Shown here one piece after another: positions 43,420 through 50,776 of a DNA stretch of 64,000 nt (position 1 is its first letter; each line of letters opens with the position of its first letter). This DNA comes from SHVZ01 sp044223515 (GTDB lineage: Bacteria; Pseudomonadota; Alphaproteobacteria; SHVZ01), in assembly GCA_044223515.1 (NCBI GenBank), contig JBGALV010000002.1:62001-126000 (forward strand), given 5' to 3'. The notes beneath the pieces are model-generated. The model did no database searches. It was not told where the DNA came from and saw only the letters and a list, made by a program, of their open reading frames with translations. The position numbers and the translations under genes are program-made.

Positions 43420-44421
43420 ATGCTGGCTAAACCGGGATTTCGGTTACTCGCCTCGCGTCTCAAGTCCACGAGCAAGACGGTCCGAAAAGCGATTTTCCCG
43501 GTGGGTGGACTCGGAACGCGTTTCCTGCCGGCAACCAAGGCGGTTCCGAAGGAAATGCTGCCGGTCGTGGATAAGCCCTTGATCCAGTACGCAGTCGAGG
43601 AAGCCCTCGCCGCCGGCATCGAGGAGTTCATCTTCGTCACCAGCCGCGGCAAGGAAGCGATCCAGGATCACCTCGATCGAAGCCAGGATCTGGAGACAGC
43701 CCTTCTGTCGCGCGGAAAGAAAAACGAAGCGGCCGCTCTCAACACGTGGCTGCCCGAGCCGGGCAAGGTCACCTTTCTCCGCCAGCCGAAGCCGCGTGGT
43801 CTCGGCCACGCCGTGTGGTGCGCCCGGTCCCAGATCGGCAACGAGCCGTTCGCGGTCATTCTCCCCGACGACCTGATCCTTGCGGTCACACCTTGCTTGC
43901 GCCAAATGATCCACGCCCACGCCCAGGTCGGCGGCAACCTCCTGGCACTGATGCCGGTTCCTCGCGCTCATATCTCACGCTATGGCGTCATCGACCCGGT
44001 GACACAGCATGGACGCCTGATCGAAGCCAGCGGCGTGGTCGAGAAGCCGCCCGCGGAACGCGCGCCATCGGCGCTCGCCGTGATCGGCCGCTACATCCTG
44101 CAGCCCGATATCTTCCGGTACCTCGAAGAGGTGGAACCGGGTGCCGGCGGAGAAATCCAGCTCACCGACGCGATCGCGAGGATGATCTCCGACCACGCAT
44201 TGCACGGCTACCGCTTCGACGGACGACGCTTCGATTGCGGCGACAAGCTCGGTTTTCTCGAAGCGAACCTCGCCTTCGCACTCGGACGAGCCGACCTCGC
44301 CGAAGGTGCCGCAGAAATCCTTCAGCGATATGCGCATCCGCACGCGGAGCCGGAATTCGATCAGGAGATCGTACCGAATCCGCTTCCCGCGGCTTCGAAC
44401 GGCGTTCGCATCAGGGCCTAG
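43420..44421 (+). CDS. galU: UTP-glucose-1-phosphate uridylyltransferase
   Basis: Makes UDP-glucose from UTP and glucose 1-phosphate for exopolysaccharide, LPS and glycan synthesis. The nucleotidyltransferase motif is AIFPVGGLGTRFLPATKAVPKEMLP, seen in parts (GGLGTRFLPATKA near residue 28), and VVDKPLIQYAVEEA, FVTSRGKEAIQDH, LPDDLILA and GVVEKPP follow. 333 residues. ATG 43420 follows AAGGAG; the longer frame upstream lacks similarity and overlaps the anti-sigma gene. Its last bases overlap the ECF gene. A longer than usual basic N-terminal lead (about 24 residues) precedes the motif. Confidence 0.95.
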   Translation: MLAKPGFRLLASRLKSTSKTVRKAIFPVGGLGTRFLPATKAVPKEMLPVVDKPLIQYAVEEALAAGIEEFIFVTSRGKEAIQDHLDRSQDLETALLSRGKKNEAAALNTWLPEPGKVTFLRQPKPRGLGHAVWCARSQIGNEPFAVILPDDLILAVTPCLRQMIHAHAQVGGNLLALMPVPRAHISRYGVIDPVTQHGRLIEASGVVEKPPAERAPSALAVIGRYILQPDIFRYLEEVEPGAGGEIQLTDAIARMISDHALHGYRFDGRRFDCGDKLGFLEANLAFALGRADLAEGAAEILQRYAHPHAEPEFDQEIVPNPLPAASNGVRIRA

Positions 44422-44933
44422 GCTCGCGCCGACGCACGGCGACCAACGTTTTGCCGCCCGTCCGTCATGCGCCGTAGCGCCTCGCGGCCGCGTGACAACC
44501 GCGACATGACAGTGCCGATCGGCAGGTCGAGCACCTGGGCAGTTTCCTCGTAGCTGAGGCCTTCAAGACCGACCAGCATCACCACCCGATGCTGCTCGAC
44601 GGGCAAGGATTCGAGCGCGCGCGCAAGATCGCGAAGCTCGATCGCGGCAGGCTGCGATGCGGGCTGCGGCAAGGAACCGGCGACCTCGTCGAAGTCTACC
44701 GCGTCCGTCGTCTCGGCGCGGCGGCTCACCTGATCGACATGGACGTTGTGCAGGACAGTGAAGAGATAGGCCCGCACATTCCGGATGTCGGCCGGAAAAT
44801 TGGGCCGCGAAAGCGCGCGCGCCAGGCATTCCTGCACCAGGTCGTCGGCATCGCCGCGACCGGCAGACAGAACACGCGCGTATCGGCGGAGATCGGCAAC
44901 GTACCGCTCCACCCCACTGGGTGAATTGCTCAC
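44418..44933 (-). CDS. ECF sigma factor (ECF16-like), 171 aa
   Basis: Region 2 has ARVLSAGRGDADDLVQECLARAL and VRAYLFTVLHNVHVDQVSRR, seen in parts; region 4 has LESLPVEQHRVVMLVGLEGLSYEETAQVL and GTVMSRLSRGREAL, seen in parts. I chose GTG 44933, which gives the usual family length; an open frame extends to 45041. No intact anti-sigma gene follows it directly: galU lies on the other strand and then a truncated anti-sigma-like gene. Its control is therefore unclear. Confidence 0.88.
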   Translation of the reverse strand: MSNSPSGVERYVADLRRYARVLSAGRGDADDLVQECLARALSRPNFPADIRNVRAYLFTVLHNVHVDQVSRRAETTDAVDFDEVAGSLPQPASQPAAIELRDLARALESLPVEQHRVVMLVGLEGLSYEETAQVLDLPIGTVMSRLSRGREALRRMTDGRQNVGRRASARA

Positions 44934-45304
44934 GATTGGCCCCCTGCCCTCGAGGTCGGCGCCGCGATGGGCGCCGACGCGGTCTGCGTCCCTCAAGAAA
45001 TAAAGATCCGGGACCCGCGGCAGCGTGACATTGCCCGACACGGCAGTGACAAATCTGGGATCGCTTCGGAAAGCCGTCGCACCCCACGAAGTTCTATGAA
45101 GAAATATGCGGGAGACGGCGGAATAAAGCTCCGCTGTCCAGGTCTGTCTGGTCGAGAGAGCTTTGAGACGCGGCCTGCTAGTCCAGTCGGCAGGCCGATG
45201 TTCGAAAGGCGACGGGACCCATACCTACGGCGACTCCCCCCTGCCGCCCATAGGGTACCGTCGCTGCCGGCGCGCCGCCCACCCCGGCGCGCCGGCCTCT
45301 TCTT
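44934..45304. other. 371-bp intergenic region
   Basis: No convincing gene on either strand. It holds the promoter region of the minus-strand ECF gene (no sure motif seen) and, at its right end, a strong hairpin after the AtuA-like pair. Short open frames here have low-complexity Arg/Pro-rich translations typical of GC-rich noncoding DNA. Confidence 0.6.
45266..45296. terminator. Strong hairpin downstream of the AtuA-like genes
   Basis: GCCGGCGCGCC (45266-45276) pairs perfectly with GGCGCGCCGGC (45286-45296) over a nine-base loop. A pyrimidine-rich tail (CTCTTCTTCT) follows on the plus strand. For the minus-strand genes ending at 45305 the stem comes right after the stop but lacks a T-run. 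Confidence 0.55.
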
Positions 45305-45622
45305 CTAAATCTTCGAAATCGGCAGCGTCAGGACGAGAAACGACAGCGATTTGCCGTGGCCGTCGAGATTCAGGCTGCCATTCACGCCGCCCTCGAGGGC
45401 GTCGTCGATGACGAAGTTGAGCGCCTTGAGCAGTGGCAGCTCGTAGCGCCGCACCTCGCTGGCTCCCCGCCCCGCGAACAAGGCCTTCACCCTTTCCGGC
45501 GTCACCTGCTCGAGCAGCAGCGGATAGTCTTCTCTTCGGTAGGCGATGACGCTGACGTTGAGCCGGTTGCCTTTGTCGCCGGTCCGCGCATGCGCGATCT
45601 CGTGAAGAGGAACATCGGCCAT
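45305..45622 (-). CDS. AtuA C-terminal-domain-like protein, 105 aa
   Basis: Short protein matching the C-terminal ferredoxin-fold module of AtuA-type proteins (HEIAHARTGDKGNRLNVSVIAY, seen in parts near the start, is the diagnostic run). It ends LNLDGHGKSLSFLVLTLPI. The start ATG 45622 overlaps the stop of the large AtuA-like gene (TGATG). In many bacteria the two modules are one chain; here they are two coupled genes, probably forming one complex. The reaction is unknown for most members. Confidence 0.85.
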   Translation of the reverse strand: MADVPLHEIAHARTGDKGNRLNVSVIAYRREDYPLLLEQVTPERVKALFAGRGASEVRRYELPLLKALNFVIDDALEGGVNGSLNLDGHGKSLSFLVLTLPISKI

Positions 45623-46998
45623 CACGCGGCTCCCGTCAGGATCGAGATTGCAGGTCGGATCGACGCCACCGGCACATAGGCCGAGACGGTCCTCACGCGC
45701 CCGGTGACCGTTGTCCGAACGCCCGCCCCTCCGGCGGGCCCGGTCGGATAGAGCGACAGGACTTCACGGGCGATGCGGTCAGCGGTCGCGCGATCGTCCG
45801 ACGTGCCGGAAAGCCGGACCCTATAGTCGCCGTCGGGTGGCGGCGCGGCGGACCGTCGGCGGATTCCACCGTCGCTGTCGAAGATGCTGACCGCGCCGAT
45901 GACGTCGCAGCGCACCGGCTGGTTGATGCCGAGCGTCTTGATCCTCTTGAGCAGAACCTCGGCGGCAAGTTCGGCGCGGGCCAGTGCGTTGGGGCCAGCA
46001 TAGGAGATCTCGCCTTCGGCAAGGAAACCGCCTTCCAGGCTGACGGTGACCTTATAGGTCGGCGGTGGGGGTGCGCCGCGCACGCCTTGAATGCGCACGC
46101 GGTCCCGAGCCTCGGTCTCCAGCCGGACCCCGGTGATATCCATCGTCACATCCGGTGTCAGGTATGCCTTGGGATCGTGCAGTTCGTAGAGCATCTGCTC
46201 GGTGACCGTCGCCTCCGAGACCAGGCCGCCTGTGCCCGCCGGCTTTGTGACGACCATCGCGCCGTCCCTCGCCACCTCGACAATCGGAAAACCGACGCGA
46301 TCGAGATCGGGGATATCCTTCCGGCCCGGATCGGCAAAGTAACCGCCGCTCACCTGGGCGCAGCACTCGATCAGGTGGCCGGCGAGGACACCGGCTGCGA
46401 TCCGGTCCCAGTCCGGCGGGGCCCAGCCGAACTCATGTAGGAGCGGGCCGAGCACGAGCGCCGAATCCGTGCAGCGCCCGGTGACGACGACATCGGCGCC
46501 TTTGGCAAGGGCCTGAGCGATGGGTTGTGCGCCGAGATAGGCGTTGGCGGCGATAATGTCGCGCCCGCTCAAGTTCGCTCGCTCGTCGTTAGGCCAACCA
46601 CGGACCGCGTCGGCTCCGAGTGTCGCCAGAAGATCGTCGCCTTCGACGACCGCGACCTTGAGACCGGACAGGCCGAGTTCACCAGCGACGTCCAGCACGC
46701 GCCTGCCCGCGGCCATCGGATTTGCAGCACCGAAATTGGCCACGATCCGGATTCCTGATCGCAGGCACTTCGCGAGAATGGGCCTAAGGAAATCGGCAAG
46801 GTACGGCGTGAAGCCGGCTCCCGGATCGCGCCGACGATCGAGCTGGGCCAGCGCCAGCGTCCGTTCAGCCAAGGTCTCGAAGATCAAGTAGGACGGCACG
46901 CCGGAAGAAGCGAGCGCGTCGACCACCGGCCCGGAGGCATCCGTCCGGTCACCGGAAAATCCGGCGCCGCACCCGACATGAACACGATCCGGCGCCAT
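45622..46998 (-). CDS. AtuA-like acyclic terpene utilization family protein (DUF1446), 458 aa
   Basis: Member of the DUF1446/AtuA family, implicated in acyclic terpene and related branched-acid breakdown. Seen: VHVGCGAGFSGDRTDA at the start, FETLAERTLALAQ, ANFGAANPMAAGRRVL, VVTGRCTDSALVLGPLLHEFGW in parts, and HLIECCAQVSGGYFADPG. These are strongly conserved in the family. ATG 46998 follows GAGGGG. No other Atu genes are near, so a terpene role is only a family-level statement. Confidence 0.86.
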   Translation of the reverse strand: MAPDRVHVGCGAGFSGDRTDASGPVVDALASSGVPSYLIFETLAERTLALAQLDRRRDPGAGFTPYLADFLRPILAKCLRSGIRIVANFGAANPMAAGRRVLDVAGELGLSGLKVAVVEGDDLLATLGADAVRGWPNDERANLSGRDIIAANAYLGAQPIAQALAKGADVVVTGRCTDSALVLGPLLHEFGWAPPDWDRIAAGVLAGHLIECCAQVSGGYFADPGRKDIPDLDRVGFPIVEVARDGAMVVTKPAGTGGLVSEATVTEQMLYELHDPKAYLTPDVTMDITGVRLETEARDRVRIQGVRGAPPPPTYKVTVSLEGGFLAEGEISYAGPNALARAELAAEVLLKRIKTLGINQPVRCDVIGAVSIFDSDGGIRRRSAAPPPDGDYRVRLSGTSDDRATADRIAREVLSLYPTGPAGGAGVRTTVTGRVRTVSAYVPVASIRPAISILTGAA

Positions 46999-47074
46999 CT
47001 CATGCCCCTCTCAAGCCCTTGTTTTGACTGTGCGGTCGACCCTTCCGACGGGTCAACCGGAAGGGCATCGCGCG

Positions 47075-47099
47075 GAAACAGGGGTACCTAGGTGCCGTG
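47075..47099 (+). promoter_or_regulatory. EcfG-like promoter before ecfG
   Basis: GAAAC (47075-47079), 16 bases, CGTG (47096-47099): one mismatch in each element from GGAAC-N16-CGTT. It fits autoregulation of ecfG, which is common in this system. Confidence 0.45.
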
Positions 47100-47208
47100 A
47101 CAGCTAAACCCCAGCCAAATCACTGAAATGCCACACGTGATTAGCCAATTCTAAGGCGTGACAGCGGCAAGCCTTGCCACGGTTTTCAAATATAAAAGAG
47201 GCCTCCCC

Positions 47209-47796
47209 ATGAGCGCGATGATGCATGAAGACATTCTCGACTGCCTTCCCCACATCAACGGTTTCGCGCGACGGCTGACCCGCGACCGAGCGATGGCCGA
47301 CGATCTGGTGCAGACCGCGGTCATGCGGGCGCTCGCCCATGCCCACCAGTACAAGCCGGGCACCAATTTTCGGGCCTGGATCACCACCATTCTCCGCAAC
47401 TCTTACTTCAACGAGATGCGGGCCCTGAGCCGGCGTCCGAGCGTCGACATCGACGTCGAGGGCATCGCCGCGATCACCAGCGGCGGCCAGGAAGAGCGCA
47501 TGAATGTTCGCGACTTTTGCCGTGCTTTCCGCCGCCTGTCGGCCGAGCAGCAGAAGGCCCTCCTTCTGGTCGGCCTGGACGGCCGTTCCTATGAGGAAGC
47601 CGCGGAGATCGCCAACTGCGCCGTCGGCACCATGAAGAGCCGCGTCTCTCGCGCCCGCCTTCAGCTCCAGCAACTGCTGGAAGGCAGCGGCGCGAAGCTG
47701 TCGATGCTGCCGATCGCGCTGGCCGCCGCCAGCGCCGACGAGGACCGTCCGCGCCGCCGCCGCGCCGCGGCGAAGGACCAGCCGACCGCCCACTAA
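47209..47796 (+). CDS. ecfG: General stress sigma factor, EcfG family (ECF15), 195 aa
   Basis: ECF sigma factor of the alphaproteobacterial general stress response. Region 2 has FARRLTRDRAMADDLVQTAVMRALAHAHQYKPGTNFRAW in parts and ILRNSYFNEMR. Region 4 has RRLSAEQQKALLLVGLDGRSYEEAAEIANCAVGTMKSRVSRAR in parts. These match EcfG proteins. A basic, Ala-rich tail follows (about 165-195). ATG 47209 was preferred over the frame's earlier ATG. NepR and PhyR lie within 3 kb, on the far side of two PRC-barrel genes. Confidence 0.9.
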   Translation: MSAMMHEDILDCLPHINGFARRLTRDRAMADDLVQTAVMRALAHAHQYKPGTNFRAWITTILRNSYFNEMRALSRRPSVDIDVEGIAAITSGGQEERMNVRDFCRAFRRLSAEQQKALLLVGLDGRSYEEAAEIANCAVGTMKSRVSRARLQLQQLLEGSGAKLSMLPIALAAASADEDRPRRRRAAAKDQPTAH

Positions 47797-47819
47797 CGTC
47801 GATCCCAACGGCCCCTCCA

Positions 47820-47846
47820 GACGCCCGCCGGCTTCCGGCGGGCGTC
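47820..47846 (+). terminator. Intrinsic terminator after ecfG
   Basis: GACGCCCGCCGG (47820-47831) pairs perfectly with CCGGCGGGCGTC (47835-47846) over a three-base loop, followed by GTCGTTT. It ends the ecfG transcript 24 bases after its stop. Confidence 0.8.
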
Positions 47847-47964
47847 GTCGTTTGAGCTCTTCGATGCTTGAATCCTCGCAACCATTCGCACCGAGCGACG
47901 GTTGATCACCCGACGACGCCTGCGACGCGGCAGGTCGCTCCAAGATCAGTTTCGGAGGAGAGAA

Positions 47965-48381
47965 ATGCTTAAGATTCTTCTCTTGAGCGCCGCAGTGACG
48001 ACCGGCATTGCCGCGCCGTCCTTCGCCCAGACTCAGCCGTCGACCTCGCCCAGCGCTCCCGCCACGACCATGCCGGTGACGCCTCCGGTCACGGGACCTG
48101 CGCCGGGTGCGATCAAGGGCAGCACCCTCATCAACATGGACGTCAAGAATGGCGCGGACGAGAAGGTCGGCGATATCAACGACGTGATCGTGGCCGCGGA
48201 CGGCAAGGTCCAGCAGGTGATCATTTCTGTCGGCGGTTTCCTCGGCGTGGGAACCCGCAAGGTGGCGGTCGCCTGGAACGACGTGAAGGTCGACACCGCT
48301 GCCGACGTGGCGTTCGTGAACCTCTCACGCGAGCAGCTGGCGGCCGTGCCCGAGTTCAAGGACCGTCGCACCACGCCGTAA
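47965..48381 (+). CDS. Secreted PRC-barrel protein, 138 aa
   Basis: A signal peptide (about residues 1-20, ending PSFAQ) and a Thr/Pro-rich linker precede a PRC-barrel domain (about 58-120: LINMDVKNGADEKVGDINDVIV, seen in parts, and VGGFLGVGTRKVAVAW). PRC barrels are common stress-induced domains; the role here is unknown. GGAGGAG precedes ATG 47965. A weak EcfG-like element (GCAAC-N17-GGTT from 47878) lies upstream. A terminator follows. Confidence 0.88.
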   Translation: MLKILLLSAAVTTGIAAPSFAQTQPSTSPSAPATTMPVTPPVTGPAPGAIKGSTLINMDVKNGADEKVGDINDVIVAADGKVQQVIISVGGFLGVGTRKVAVAWNDVKVDTAADVAFVNLSREQLAAVPEFKDRRTTP

Positions 48382-48438
48382 AGAGATCCTCGGGGCTCCT
48401 CGCCTCTCGGGGACTGAGGAGAGGACACACCGAGGTCT

Positions 48439-48477
48439 GGCGCCTCTCCGGCCGCTTCGGCGGATCGGAGAGGCGCC
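48439..48477 (+). terminator. Terminator-like hairpin after PRC-barrel gene 1
   Basis: The outer stem GGCGCCTCTCCG/CGGAGAGGCGCC (48439-48450 and 48466-48477) holds an inner stem CCGC-TTCG-GCGG with a very stable TTCG loop. A short T-run follows (GGTCGCATTT). Confidence 0.65.
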
Positions 48478-48530
48478 GGTCGCATTTCAGGACCCTCCGT
48501 GCATCTACGCCGGCGTCAATTCCCCACGTC

Positions 48531-48566
48531 CATAAAAGAAAACGGCCAGGCGATGCCTGGCCGTTT
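48531..48566 (-). terminator. Bidirectional terminator between convergent PRC-barrel genes
   Basis: AAACGGCCAGGC (48540-48551) and GCCTGGCCGTTT (48555-48566) form a perfect 12-bp stem with a three-base loop. On the minus strand the stem is followed by TTCTTTTATG, a T-rich tail, ending transcription of the gene that stops at 48588. Confidence 0.87.
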
Positions 48567-48587
48567 CTCCAAGCAGGCTTGAACCGT

Positions 48588-48980
48588 TCAGATCCAGAAC
48601 GGCGGGACGTTGTAGTAGTCGTGCACCTTCCGGGCCCAGACGGGATCGTCCCAGTCGAGCGCGTCGGTCTTACGATAGGTCGGAGCGCCTTCGAGCTGTT
48701 CCTTGTCGAGATCGATGACGTAGCTTTCCAGCTTGGGATCGTACCTGAGCACGCTCCATGGCAGAGCATGGTAGCGATCGCCGATACCGAGGAAGCCGCC
48801 GAACGACATCACGGCGTAGGCGACCTTTCCGGTCAGCTTGTCGATCATCACGTTGTCGATCGAGCCGAGCTTCTCTCCCGACCGATTACGGACGGTGGTA
48901 CCTTCGACCTTGTCCGCGGCGATCAGCTTGCGGGTCTCTGACGAGGACAGATGATCTTGATCCTGCGTATGCGTGGCCAT
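48588..48980 (-). CDS. Cytoplasmic PRC-barrel protein, 130 aa
   Basis: No signal peptide. The PRC-barrel domain occupies about residues 10-90 (KVEGTTVRNRSGEKLGSIDNVMIDK in parts, VMSFGGFLGIGDRYHALPW), with a short aromatic tail (DYYNVPPFWI). It matches the stress-linked PRC family often found in general-stress regulons. ATG 48980 follows AAGGAGG. An EcfG-like promoter lies just upstream on the same strand. Confidence 0.9.
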   Translation of the reverse strand: MATHTQDQDHLSSSETRKLIAADKVEGTTVRNRSGEKLGSIDNVMIDKLTGKVAYAVMSFGGFLGIGDRYHALPWSVLRYDPKLESYVIDLDKEQLEGAPTYRKTDALDWDDPVWARKVHDYYNVPPFWI

Positions 48981-49017
48981 TCCGGCCTCCTTCTTTGTTG
49001 AGAGCGGTCCGAAACCG

Positions 49018-49043
49018 AACGCGGGATCGACGCTTGGAGTTGC
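49018..49043 (-). promoter_or_regulatory. EcfG-like promoter of PRC-barrel gene 2
   Basis: On the minus strand GCAAC (49043-49039), 17 bases, CGTT (49021-49018). The -10 is exact, the -35 has C for G at the second position of GGAAC. It lies 38 bases before ATG 48980. Confidence 0.55.
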
Positions 49044-49058
49044 CGGCACCGCCAACGC

Positions 49059-49904
49059 CTAAGCGGCAGCGACCCGCCGACGTCGGGCGATATTCTTGCG
49101 GGAGGGTGCCGAGCTCTTTCGAGACGCCTTCTGCCGGGTCGCCAGCGCCTGGGCGATGGTTGCCGTCAGCGCCTCGGGGTCGAACGGCTTGGTCAGCAGG
49201 AACGTAGGCTCCACTTTGTCGCCGGTGAGGAAAGCTTCCGGGAATCCGGTGACGAAGATCACCGGGACCTCGCTGATGCGCATGATCTTCTCGACCGCTT
49301 CGATGCCGCTGTCCCCGTCCTTGAGCTGAACGTCGGCAAGAATAAGGTCCGGACGGAACTCCTCCGACAAGGCGACGGCCTTCGCCTCGGTATCGGCGAC
49401 GCCGACGACGGTGTGACCTGCGGAACGGACGGTGACGACGATGTCCATCGCGATAACCGCCTCGTCTTCGATGACGAGGACCCGGGCGCCGGCGTCCTTC
49501 TGAAGGTCGAGCCGCGCTTGCAGCAGCTTTTCGCGGGCCTCGTCTGCCGAAAGTCCCAGGATCTCGCCGGCATTCGCAACCGAGAAGCCTTCGAGCGAGA
49601 CCAGCAGAAGGATCTGCCGGTCCAGCGCCGGCAACGCGGCGATTTGGCGCTCGAGGTCGTCGTCGCCATCAGCGACGGTCGAGGGCTCGGCGGCCGGTTC
49701 GAGGCCATCGCACACTTGGTGGAAGGCGCGGAAGGTCTCGAGCTTCGCGTCGCCGCTGCCGGAGACCAGCTCAGGATCCGCGAGCACAACCTCGAGAAAT
49801 TGCCGGACGTAACGGTCGCCACGTTCCTGAGTGCCGGTCAGGGCTCGCGTATAACGACGAAGATAGGGGAGCACGCGAACCATCGAATCTGCGTGGAGGG
49901 CCAT
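49059..49904 (-). CDS. phyR: Anti-anti-sigma response regulator PhyR
   Basis: Master switch of the general stress response: an N-terminal ECF-like mimic domain (about residues 8-135; YLRRYTRALTG, ALDRQILLLVSLEGFSV) joined to a C-terminal receiver (about 140-258) with VLVIEDEAV, phosphoacceptor Asp191 in LILADVQLKDGDSG, and the Lys in FLLTKPFDP. When phosphorylated it binds NepR and frees EcfG. A basic tail (residues 262-281) is unusual. ATG 49904 follows ACGGAG. It is divergent from nepR, the normal arrangement. Confidence 0.95.
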   Translation of the reverse strand: MALHADSMVRVLPYLRRYTRALTGTQERGDRYVRQFLEVVLADPELVSGSGDAKLETFRAFHQVCDGLEPAAEPSTVADGDDDLERQIAALPALDRQILLLVSLEGFSVANAGEILGLSADEAREKLLQARLDLQKDAGARVLVIEDEAVIAMDIVVTVRSAGHTVVGVADTEAKAVALSEEFRPDLILADVQLKDGDSGIEAVEKIMRISEVPVIFVTGFPEAFLTGDKVEPTFLLTKPFDPEALTATIAQALATRQKASRKSSAPSRKNIARRRRVAAA

Positions 49905-50041
49905 CTGTTTCTCCGTTTTAGGCGGGCCGGCGCGACCGTGCCCGACCGCCATTTTGTCCCTAGGTCGAAGGAGGATCCCGTGGTCGCCGAAGCTATCGGT
50001 GGCCACAGCTTGTGGGTGGATTGGATAAGACCTTGATTGCC

Positions 50042-50066
50042 TGAACCAATGCGTCTCCGGACCGTT
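50042..50066 (+). promoter_or_regulatory. EcfG-type promoter of nepR
   Basis: TGAAC (50042-50046), 16 bases, CGTT (50063-50066). One mismatch from GGAAC-N16-CGTT. It lies about 100 bases before the GTG start of nepR and fits positive feedback on the anti-sigma factor. Confidence 0.6.
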
Positions 50067-50165
50067 GACTCAAACGCAGGGGACGCAACCGCCCCCGCAC
50101 TGAAATGGTATCTGCGGGTGCAGCGGGGTCGAGCGGCAAACCGGTGGCAAAGGGGTGATCAGGCC

Positions 50166-50351
50166 GTGACCGAGCCGAATCGTCCAAAGAAACCAATTCA
50201 TAAACAAAAAAAGGCAAATACCAGGGAGCCACCCGTCGTTGCTCCGGCCGATGAACGGCGTGCGCTCTCCGACCGTCTGAAAACACTCTATGGCGCGGTC
50301 GTCGAAGAGCCTCTTCCATTGGACATGTTGCGTCTCTTGAGGAAGCAGTGA
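50166..50351 (+). CDS. nepR: Anti-sigma factor NepR, 61 aa
   Basis: Small soluble anti-sigma factor that binds EcfG, and PhyR after phosphorylation. The two-helix core is recognisable: ALSDRLKTLYGAVVEEPLP then DMLRLLRKQ, with the conserved Leu and Tyr positions and the Pro between helices. The basic N-terminal part (RPKKPIHKQKKANTR) is disordered. It uses a GTG start at 50166, giving the usual length of about 60 residues. It sits alone: ecfG does not follow it, unlike the usual nepR-ecfG operon. Confidence 0.88.
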   Translation: MTEPNRPKKPIHKQKKANTREPPVVAPADERRALSDRLKTLYGAVVEEPLPLDMLRLLRKQ

Positions 50352-50364
50352 CCCGCAAAAGGAA

Positions 50365-50388
50365 ACGGCCGGGCGCGAGCCCGGCCGT
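50365..50388. terminator. Bidirectional terminator between nepR and the lipoprotein gene
   Basis: ACGGCCGGGC (50365-50374) and GCCCGGCCGT (50379-50388) form a 10-bp stem closed by a GCGA tetraloop. On the minus strand a TTTCCTTTT tail follows, so it chiefly serves the lipoprotein gene. Confidence 0.8.
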
Positions 50389-50416
50389 CCGTACCTCTTC
50401 ATGGAATGGATCTGCG

Positions 50417-50695
50417 TTAGGCGCCAGGCCCGTTGAGGTCGCGACGCCAGATCGGCTCGCCCAGATCTACCTGCCGTTCATTGGTGACCGCGCCGGTAGC
50501 ACCGCCGGCCGCCGCACCGATCAGCGCACCCGGAACCGCACCGATGCCGCCGAAGATCGCGCCCACGGCCGCACCGCCAGCTGCGCCGATGGCTGCTCCG
50601 CCGCCGGCGCGTTCAACCGGCCGGTTGGCCGTACCGCAGCCGGCCACGACCGCAGCCGTCACGAGCAGACAAGGGATCAAGCGAAGGTAAGTCAT
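50417..50695 (-). CDS. Glycine-zipper lipoprotein, 92 aa
   Basis: A lipobox (VVAGC, Cys20) after a short hydrophobic leader marks an outer-membrane or periplasmic lipoprotein. The middle is a Gly/Ala zipper (AIGAAGGAAVGAIFGGIGAV, continuing to about residue 70) that forms a helical membrane-embedded hairpin, as in OmpA/Pal-associated stress lipoproteins. A polar tail follows. GAGGAG precedes ATG 50695. A near-consensus EcfG -35 (GGAAC) lies upstream. Confidence 0.88.
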   Translation of the reverse strand: MTYLRLIPCLLVTAAVVAGCGTANRPVERAGGGAAIGAAGGAAVGAIFGGIGAVPGALIGAAAGGATGAVTNERQVDLGEPIWRRDLNGPGA

Positions 50696-50729
50696 GTCAC
50701 ACTCCTCGATACCAATCTCATGCCCTTAG

Positions 50730-50754
50730 AAGGTCGCGGGTATGAATGCGTTCC
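50730..50754 (-). promoter_or_regulatory. EcfG-like promoter of the glycine-zipper lipoprotein
   Basis: On the minus strand GGAAC (50754-50750), 16 bases, CCTT (50733-50730): exact -35, one mismatch in the -10. It is 35 bases before ATG 50695. Confidence 0.5.
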
Positions 50755-50776
50755 TTATCCGACGTCCTTCAACCGA

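Noticed and set aside
49905..50041. EcfG promoter for phyR
   Set aside because: The only candidate (GGGAC-N17-CGGT on the minus strand) has one mismatch in each element, and I did not consider it strong enough beside the better sites.
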